This document shows positions 5,265 through 9,494 of a stretch of 9,494 nucleotides of DNA, piece after piece. The stretch is from Oscillospiraceae bacterium (lineage in GTDB: Bacteria; Bacillota; Clostridia; Oscillospirales; Ruminococcaceae). The stretch covers positions 1 to 9,494 of the forward strand of contig SFJO01000031.1 in assembly GCA_004555865.1 (NCBI GenBank), written 5' to 3'. The position numbers and the translations under genes are program-made. Position 1 is the stretch's first letter. Each line of letters opens with the position of its first letter. The notes under the pieces were generated by a model. It saw nothing but the letters and a program-made list of their open reading frames with translations, searched no databases and was not told the origin of the DNA.

Positions 5265-5971
5265 AACTGGAACATCTCACAGCCGCCTATCCGGACGGCA
5301 CCAAGCCGGTGCAGGACGTGAGCCTGTGCGTGGAGGACGGCCAGCGGGTGGCCCTGATCGGGGCCAACGGGGCGGGCAAAACCAGCCTGATCCTCTCGCT
5401 GGTGGGGGTGCTGCCCGCCGATGGGGCGGTAACGGTGGACGGCCTGACGCTCTGCCCGGAGAATCTGCCCGCGCTGCGCCGGAAGATCGGCGTGGTGTTT
5501 CAGGACCCGGACGACCAGCTGTTCATGCCCACGGTGCTGGAGGATGTGGCCTTTGGGTTGGAGAATCAGGGCCTGCCCGCCGAGCGGGCCCGCCAAAAGG
5601 CCCAGGCTGCGCTGGACTCCCTGAACATCGGGGCGCTGGCCGGGCGCACGCCGCTGAAGCTCTCCGGCGGCGAAAAGCGCATGGCCGCGCTGGCCACCGT
5701 GCTGGCGCTGGAGCCGACGCTGCTGGCGCTGGATGAACCCACCGCCTTTCTGGACCCCCGCGCCCGGCGCACCCTCATCCATTGCCTGAACGGGCTGGAC
5801 ACGGCCATGCTCATCGCCACCCACGACCTGGCCTTTGCGGCCCAGGTGTGCCCGAGGGCGGTGCTTCTGCGGGAAGGACGGGTGTTTGCCGACGGCCCCT
5901 GCCGGGAGCTGCTGTACGACCCGGCCCTGATGGAGGCCTGCGGCGTGGAGGCCATTGGGGCGGACGGCTGA
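5258..5971 (+). CDS. cbiO: Energy-coupling factor transporter ATPase (CbiO/LarO-like)
   Basis: The 237-residue ABC ATPase powers the CbiM-CbiQ importer at the inner face of the membrane. All nucleotide-binding motifs are intact: Walker A GANGAGKT (35-42), Q-loop Q82 in VFQDPDDQLF, signature LSGGEK (135-140), Walker B LLALDEP (155-161), D-loop FLDP and the switch His189. It is shorter than many CbiO proteins (about 270-280 residues), lacking a long C-terminal extension. ATG 5258 is chosen because GGGGAGG (5243-5249) lies 8 nt upstream and the ATG overlaps the cbiQ stop. An in-frame extension upstream would run deep into cbiQ. Confidence 0.94.
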   Translation: MLKLEHLTAAYPDGTKPVQDVSLCVEDGQRVALIGANGAGKTSLILSLVGVLPADGAVTVDGLTLCPENLPALRRKIGVVFQDPDDQLFMPTVLEDVAFGLENQGLPAERARQKAQAALDSLNIGALAGRTPLKLSGGEKRMAALATVLALEPTLLALDEPTAFLDPRARRTLIHCLNGLDTAMLIATHDLAFAAQVCPRAVLLREGRVFADGPCRELLYDPALMEACGVEAIGADG

Positions 5972-5982
5972 AAAATGGGCAA

Positions 5983-6012
5983 GGCCGAACCGGCCGGAAC
6001 CGGCCGGGCTTT
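5983..6012 (+). terminator. GC-rich palindromes after cbiO, weak terminator at best
   Basis: Two tandem copies of GAACCGGCCG (5987-5996 and 5997-6006) give overlapping GGCCGG palindromes. GGCCG (5983-5987) can pair with CGGCC (6001-6005). Only TTT (6010-6012) follows, and this is part of the next -35 box, so partial read-through from cbiO into larE is likely. Confidence 0.35.
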
Positions 6013-6039
6013 GACAAAATCTGTAATTTTTAGTAATAA
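6011..6039 (+). promoter_or_regulatory. Probable sigma-A promoter of the larEBC operon
   Basis: A perfect TTGACA (6011-6016) is followed 17 nt later by TAATAA (6034-6039) in a short AT-rich stretch that contrasts with its surroundings. This gives the lar genes a start of their own in addition to possible read-through from cbiO. The -10 match is only moderate. Confidence 0.65.
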
Positions 6040-6107
6040 ATATACAAATAGTATTCACAAAAGGCGAAAACAGGCCGCCAAAACGGCACGAAAGGAGTCG
6101 AACCAAC

Positions 6108-6851
6108 ATGACATTGCAGGAATTCTTTACCGAACATCCCAAAGCGGCGTTGGGATGTTCCGGCGGGGTGGATTCTTCGTATCTGCTGTGGGCGGCGGTG
6201 AACGCCGGGGCGGACATCGCGCCCTATTACATTCAGACGGCCTTCCAGCCCGCCTTTGAGCTTGAGGATGCCCAGCGGCTATGTGCGCAGATCGGCGTGA
6301 AGCTGAACGTGATCCGGCTGGACGCGCTGGCCGACCCCCGTGTGGCGGCCAACCCGGCCAACCGCTGCTACTACTGCAAGGTGGGGTTATTCGGGGCGCT
6401 GCGGGCCAGAGCGAAGGCCGACGGATACGACCTTTTGCTGGACGGCACCAACGCCAGCGACGACGCGGGCGACCGCCCCGGCATGAAGGCCCTGCGGGAG
6501 ATGGAGGTGCGCTCGCCCCTGCGGGAGTGCGGCCTCACCAAGGCCATGATCCGGCAGGAATCCCGCAAGGCGGGGCTGTTCACCTGGGATAAGCCCGCCT
6601 ATGCCTGCCTGGCCACCCGGGTGCCCACCGGTCGCACCATCACCTCGGAGCTGCTGCGCCGGGTGGAGGGGGCTGAGACGGCGCTGTTTGCCCTGGGCTT
6701 TACGGATTTCCGGGTGCGGCTGTACGACGAGGCCGCCCGGCTCCAACTGCCCGAGGGCCAGCTGGCAAAAGCGGTGGAGCAGCGGCAGGCCATCCGGCAG
6801 GCGCTGGCTCCCTGGTTTGACGTTGTGCTGCTGGACACCCAGACGAGATGA
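6108..6851 (+). CDS. larE: LarE, ATP-dependent sulfur insertase for the nickel-pincer cofactor (three-cysteine, [4Fe-4S]-type)
   Basis: LarE adenylates and sulfurates the two carboxylates of pyridinium-3,5-biscarboxylic acid mononucleotide, the second step of NPN synthesis. The 247-residue cytoplasmic protein has the N-type ATP pyrophosphatase loop SGGVDSS (18-24). Cys87 and Cys90 lie in NRCYYCKVGLF and Cys167 in PAYACLATRVP. The L. plantarum enzyme has only the equivalent of the last one (Cys176) and gives up its sulfur. Enzymes with CxxC plus this Cys bind a [4Fe-4S] cluster and can use an external sulfur source. So this one is predicted to be the catalytic, cluster-bearing type. RPGMKALREMEVRSPL (123-138) and VRLYDEAARLQLPE (203-216) also fit the family. 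AAAGGAG (6091-6097) lies 10 nt before ATG 6108. Confidence 0.93.
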   Translation: MTLQEFFTEHPKAALGCSGGVDSSYLLWAAVNAGADIAPYYIQTAFQPAFELEDAQRLCAQIGVKLNVIRLDALADPRVAANPANRCYYCKVGLFGALRARAKADGYDLLLDGTNASDDAGDRPGMKALREMEVRSPLRECGLTKAMIRQESRKAGLFTWDKPAYACLATRVPTGRTITSELLRRVEGAETALFALGFTDFRVRLYDEAARLQLPEGQLAKAVEQRQAIRQALAPWFDVVLLDTQTR

Positions 6852-6861
6852 GGAGCGGCCC

Positions 6862-7617
6862 ATGGAACAGCAGGAAATTCTGAACCTTTTGCAGCAGGTG
6901 GCCGATGGAAGCGTGACCCCGCAGCAGGCCCAGCTGCAGCTGAAAATGGCCCCCTTTGAGGACCTTGGCTTTGCCAAGCTGGACCACCACCGGGCGCTGC
7001 GCCAGGGCGTGGCCGAAGTGATTTACGGAGCAGGCAAAACGCCGGAGCAGATCCGCGCCATTGCGGCGGCCATGCTGGCCCGGGGCCAGCGCACGGTGCT
7101 GATCACCCGTATGAGCGCCGAGGCCGCCGAGGCCATGGAGGGCCTGCCCTTCCGGTATGACCCGCTGAGCCGGGTGGGCATTGCGGGCACTCTGCCCGAG
7201 CCGGATGGCCACGGAACCATTCTCATTGCCACCGGCGGTACCAGCGACCAGCCGGTGGCCGAAGAGGCGGCCCTCACTGCCGAGGCCCTGGGCAACCGGG
7301 TGGTGCGCCTGTATGACGTGGGGGTGGCCGGGCTGCACCGGCTGCTGGCCCATCTGGATGAGATCATGTCCGCCCAGGTGATCGTGGCCATTGCGGGCAT
7401 GGAGGGGGCGCTGGCCAGCGTCATCGGCGGTCTGGCCGACTGCCCGGTCATCGCGGTGCCCACCAGCGTGGGATACGGGGCCTCGCTGGGCGGGCTTTCA
7501 GCGCTTTTGTCCATGCTCAACTCCTGCGCCAGCGGGGTGAGCGTGGTGAACATCGACAACGGCTTTGGGGCGGCCTATCAGGCCAGTCTCATCAATCACA
7601 TGGAGGTGAAGGGATGA
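6862..7617 (+). CDS. larB: LarB, pyridinium-3,5-biscarboxylic acid mononucleotide synthase (NaAD carboxylase/hydrolase)
   Basis: LarB performs the first step of NPN synthesis: it carboxylates nicotinic acid adenine dinucleotide at C5 of the pyridinium ring and releases AMP. The 251-residue protein has a helical N-terminal part (1-45), then the conserved block HHRALRQGVAEVIYGAGKT (42-60), and a PurE/AIR-carboxylase-like C-terminal domain (about 115-248). GGTSDQPVAEEA (125-136), VAIAGMEGALASVIGGL (175-191) and PTSVGYGASLGGLSALLSML (200-219) are its signatures. The start at ATG 6862 has GAGGAG (6850-6855) upstream. It follows the larE stop by 10 nt and overlaps the larC start by 4 nt (ATGA), so the three genes are one translationally linked operon. 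Confidence 0.94.
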   Translation: MEQQEILNLLQQVADGSVTPQQAQLQLKMAPFEDLGFAKLDHHRALRQGVAEVIYGAGKTPEQIRAIAAAMLARGQRTVLITRMSAEAAEAMEGLPFRYDPLSRVGIAGTLPEPDGHGTILIATGGTSDQPVAEEAALTAEALGNRVVRLYDVGVAGLHRLLAHLDEIMSAQVIVAIAGMEGALASVIGGLADCPVIAVPTSVGYGASLGGLSALLSMLNSCASGVSVVNIDNGFGAAYQASLINHMEVKG

Positions 7618-8957
7618 AGACCCTGTATCTGGAATGCAATATGGGCGCGGCGGGAGATATGCTCACCGCGGCCTTGTGGGAGCTGCTGGACGAGACCCGG
7701 CGGGAGAAGTTCCTGAACACCATGAACGGTCTGGGCCTGCCCGGCGTGGAGGTGCGAACGGAAAAGGCCGCCCAATGCGGCATTTGGGGCACCCATATGC
7801 AGGTGAAGGTGCACGGCGAGGAAGAGGAAAGCCTGGACGTGAACCAGGAGCACATTCACGAACACGGCCATGAACACGCGCATGGTCACGAACACACCCA
7901 TTGCGGCGAAGTTCATCCGGGCCATACGCATGACCATGTGCAGGAGCCTGTTCACGGGCAGGAGCACAGCCATGAACATCCCCATGGCCACGGCGGAGAG
8001 GGGCACCACCACCACACCGGCATGGCCGAGATTGAGGCGCAGATCGGCGCGCTGGCCCTGCCCCAGGCGGTGCGCCAAAACGCGCTGGCGGTGTTCCGCC
8101 TTCTGGCCCAGGCCGAAAGCCACGCCCACGACCGCCCGGTGGAGCAGATCCACTTCCACGAGGTGGGCACCATGGACGCTGTGGCGGACGTGGTGGGTGC
8201 CTGCCTGCTGCTGTATATGCTGGCCCCGGATGAGATTCTGGCCTCGCCGGTGCATGTGGGCTGCGGCCAGGTGCGGTGCGCCCACGGCATTCTGCCGGTG
8301 CCCGCCCCGGCCACAGCGTACCTGCTGCAGGGGGTGCCCGCCTACGGCGGCAGCGTGCAGGGCGAGCTGTGCACCCCCACCGGTGCGGCCCTGCTGCGGC
8401 ACTTTGTAAAACACTTCGGCCCCATGCCGGTGATGGCCGCCCGGGCCATTGGCTACGGCATGGGCAAAAAGGAATTTGCGCAGGCCAACTGTGTACGGGC
8501 CTTTTGGGGAGAGACGGCGGACCGGCAGGATGAGGCAGCCCAGCTGAGCTGCAACCTGGACGATATGACCGGCGAGGACATCGCCTTTGCGGCCGAACAG
8601 CTGCTGGAGGCGGGGGCGCTGGACGTGTGGACCCAGGCCATCGGCATGAAGAAGGGCCGCCCGGGCGTGATGCTGTGCTGCCTGTGCCGCCCAGAGGACG
8701 CTGCCCGGCTGGGCGAAGTGATGCTGCGGCACACCGCGACGCTGGGGGTGCGCAAAACTCTGTGCACCCGTCAGGTGCTGGAGCGGGAGAGCCGCGTGCT
8801 GCAGGCCGGTGAGGACACCGTGCGGGTAAAAACCGCCGCCGGGGCGGGGGCGCGCAAGGCCAAGCTGGAATATGAGGATTTGGCCGCCATTGCCCGCCGC
8901 CGCGGCGAGACCCTGGCCCAGGTGCGCCGCCGCCTTGCACCGCTGCTGGAGGAGTGA
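7614..8957 (+). CDS. larC: LarC, nickel-pincer cofactor nickel insertase (single uninterrupted ORF, His-rich insert)
   Basis: LarC inserts Ni into pyridinium-3,5-bisthiocarboxylic acid mononucleotide, a CTP-dependent cyclometallation, completing the NPN cofactor. The N-terminal domain opens YLECNMGAAGDMLTAAL (5-21) and includes EQIHFHEVGTMDAVADVVGA (177-196), HGILPVPAPAT (224-234) and CTPTGAALL (253-261). The C-terminal LarC2-type domain carries CNLDDMTGE (313-321) and MKKGRPG (345-351). Between them, residues 80-134 hold 23 histidines, probably a nickel-binding stretch. In L. plantarum LarC is made from larC1 and larC2 by ribosomal frameshifting; here both parts are one 447-residue frame. 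GGAGG (7602-7606) lies 7 nt before ATG 7614. Confidence 0.94.
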   Translation: MKTLYLECNMGAAGDMLTAALWELLDETRREKFLNTMNGLGLPGVEVRTEKAAQCGIWGTHMQVKVHGEEEESLDVNQEHIHEHGHEHAHGHEHTHCGEVHPGHTHDHVQEPVHGQEHSHEHPHGHGGEGHHHHTGMAEIEAQIGALALPQAVRQNALAVFRLLAQAESHAHDRPVEQIHFHEVGTMDAVADVVGACLLLYMLAPDEILASPVHVGCGQVRCAHGILPVPAPATAYLLQGVPAYGGSVQGELCTPTGAALLRHFVKHFGPMPVMAARAIGYGMGKKEFAQANCVRAFWGETADRQDEAAQLSCNLDDMTGEDIAFAAEQLLEAGALDVWTQAIGMKKGRPGVMLCCLCRPEDAARLGEVMLRHTATLGVRKTLCTRQVLERESRVLQAGEDTVRVKTAAGAGARKAKLEYEDLAAIARRRGETLAQVRRRLAPLLEE

Positions 8958-8959
8958 AC

Positions 8960-8992
8960 TTTTCCAAAGAAGCGGCGCTGCTTTGTGGAAAA
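8960..8992 (+). other. Long hairpin directly after larC, no T run
   Basis: TTTTCC (8960-8965) pairs with GGAAAA (8987-8992), and AAAGAAGC (8966-8973) pairs with GCTGCTTT (8977-8984) with one mismatch and a 2-nt bulge. It starts 3 nt after the larC stop. No T run follows, so it is more likely an mRNA-end stabiliser or a processing signal than a classical terminator. Confidence 0.5.
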
Positions 8993-9106
8993 TCGAAGCG
9001 GCCGGAGAAACCGCCGGTTAAAAAAGCAGAAACCGTCCCGCAGCCGCCGGAGCGGTGCTTAAGCCGTTAGGCGGGAGTTGCGCGGTGTTGCCCTAAATAA
9101 AAAGGA
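8993..9106. other. Intergenic stretch after larC without recognisable genes
   Basis: Only small GC-rich stems are visible, for example GGCCGG/CCGCC around 9001-9018. No reading frame with a ribosome binding site or family resemblance was found on either strand. The whole gap from 8958 to 9494 holds no intact gene. Confidence 0.5.
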
Positions 9107-9211
9107 CAAAGCAAAAGGCAGGGGCCACCGCCACGGTGACACCCGGCCTTTGTTCGTTTCCGCTTACCGCTTTGCGTATTCTCTTTTGCAGAATCTCCTG
9201 CAAACAAAAAG
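9107..9211 (-). repeat. Structured dispersed repeat, copy B (reverse orientation)
   Basis: Read on the - strand this matches copy A (94-193), from TTTTTGTTTG (at 9211) to CCTGCCTTTTGCTTTG (ending at 9107). The 3' hairpin is kept: AAAGGC/GCCTTT outside, CACCG/CGGTG inside. The inner stem differs in sequence from copy A but still pairs. Copy B has a 5-nt insertion before CGAACAAAGGC. It also carries a second stem at its 5' end: ATTCTCTTTT (9178-9187) with AAAAGAGAAT (9207-9216), with GCAG/CTGC inside. On the - strand the hairpin is followed by TTTTGCTTTGTCCTTTTTATTT, so it may end a - strand transcript. Confidence 0.6.
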
Positions 9212-9224
9212 AGAATGTACAATG

Positions 9225-9311
9225 ACTTGCGCAAACTTGCGCTCCATAGTTCTCTGCATACTTCGTTCGTGATTGCCTGTAGGCCATGCCCTGTGTTATA
9301 CTTTTGCTCAT
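9225..9311 (-). pseudogene. Decayed start of an insertion-sequence transposase
   Basis: On the - strand an ATG at 9309-9311, preceded by an AAAGGAAA site, begins MSKSITQGMAYRQSRTKYAE and continues NYG. This resembles, from memory, the helix-turn-helix N-terminus of transposases with an integrase-type core common in gut clostridia. After about 24 residues the resemblance stops, where the DNA runs into repeat copy B, and no catalytic domain is present. The upstream - strand sequence (about 9330-9366, TGTGTTAAAGTTGAGTTG) could be the element's end. The lower GC content of 9180-9494 than the rest of the window fits foreign DNA. The family match was not verified by search. Confidence 0.4.
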
Positions 9312-9494
9312 GGGGAATAGGGTTTCCTTTCGTTAAGCTGCTATGTGACAACTCAACTTTAACACATGGGGCTCTGTTCCTCATATTTTTTCATTTCACG
9401 GTCCAGGATGTATTGTAGTTCTACAAAAAAATGCAATGATTTGCCCGGCCCTCTCGTTTATAAAGTACAAGCCATTTATAATAAGAAGCAGCAG
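9312..9494. other. AT-rich end of the window, no gene seen
   Basis: This stretch is clearly richer in A+T than the gene block. It contains TTGTAG/CTACAA (9413-9426) as a tight palindrome and an inverted pair TTATAAA (9458-9464) / TTTATAA (9475-9481) with TATAAT at 9477-9482. The latter could be a promoter or operator for a gene starting beyond the window, but no good -35 box is present. No convincing reading frame was found on either strand. Confidence 0.4.

Noticed and set aside
4997..6217. Long - strand reading frame (406 codons) opposite cbiQ/cbiO
   Set aside because: It crosses two well-supported + strand genes and their intergenic promoter, and the product is low complexity.
7851..8015. 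CRISPR-like or tandem DNA repeat in the His-rich part of larC
   Set aside because: The CAT/CAC-rich stretch has no fixed repeat unit or spacing. It is explained by the encoded histidine-rich segment.
9064..9075. GTTAGGC resembling an integron attC core site
   Set aside because: No matching partner core (RYYYAAC) at a suitable distance and no integrase or cassette structure. It sits in a tiny GCC-GTTA-GGC palindrome and is most likely chance.
9273..9302. Possible + strand promoter, TTGCCT with extended -10 TGTTATACT
   Set aside because: Spacing is acceptable, but it lies within the decayed transposase region and no + strand gene follows before the window ends. Noted only as possible.
9067..9384. 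- strand reading frame of 105 codons and the overlapping + strand frame of 64 codons near the right end
   Set aside because: Both run through repeat copy B and its hairpins, with no shared protein conservation with copy A and no convincing ribosome binding site.

Overview
The window is GC-rich (roughly 60% by eye) and reads as a chromosomal segment of a Gram-positive anaerobe. Consensus sigma-A promoters, strong AAGGAG-type ribosome binding sites, a T-box leader and the CTG/GGC-rich codon use all fit a high-GC gut clostridium. Oscillospiraceae of the Faecalibacterium/Gemmiger/Subdoligranulum type is my best guess, but it is an inference from style and gene content, not a proven assignment. 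All convincing genes lie on the + strand.

Layout. (1) 1-46 is the 3' part of a tRNA-Val(CAC), closed by a strong terminator (53-99). (2) 94-465 is odd non-coding or decayed DNA: a structured repeat (copy A), three strong hairpins in a row, and what looks like the 3' end of a small membrane-protein gene. (3) 525-1280 is a class I SAM-dependent methyltransferase. (4) 1304-2948 is a self-contained unit: a consensus promoter, a complete T-box riboswitch with terminator/antiterminator, then a MatC/SLC13-like permease, closed by a terminator at 2984-3028. (5) 3056-5971 is a metal-uptake operon: a promoter inside a large inverted repeat, a long structured leader, then cbiM (with a fused CbiN-like PDGLE domain), cbiQ and cbiO. 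(6) 6011-8957 has its own promoter and encodes larE, larB and larC, the three enzymes that build the nickel-pincer nucleotide (NPN) cofactor. (7) 8958-9494 has no intact gene. It holds a hairpin, a second copy (B) of the structured repeat on the - strand, and a probable decayed transposase start.

How the genes work together. The ECF transporter CbiM-CbiQ-CbiO probably imports Ni2+ (Co2+ cannot be excluded from sequence alone). LarB carboxylates and cleaves nicotinic acid adenine dinucleotide, LarE converts the two carboxylates to thiocarboxylates, and LarC inserts nickel. LarC carries a 55-residue stretch with 23 histidines that could hold nickel. LarE has the three-cysteine pattern of the [4Fe-4S]-type enzymes rather than the sacrificial single-cysteine type. 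No larA (the racemase that uses the cofactor) is present, so the user of the cofactor must lie elsewhere.

The observations most worth following are: the pair of structured repeats at opposite ends of the window with apparent compensatory stem changes; the T-box in front of a transporter of unassigned substrate; the long structured leader before cbiM, which I could not match to a known metal or cobalamin riboswitch; and the larA-less NPN cluster.
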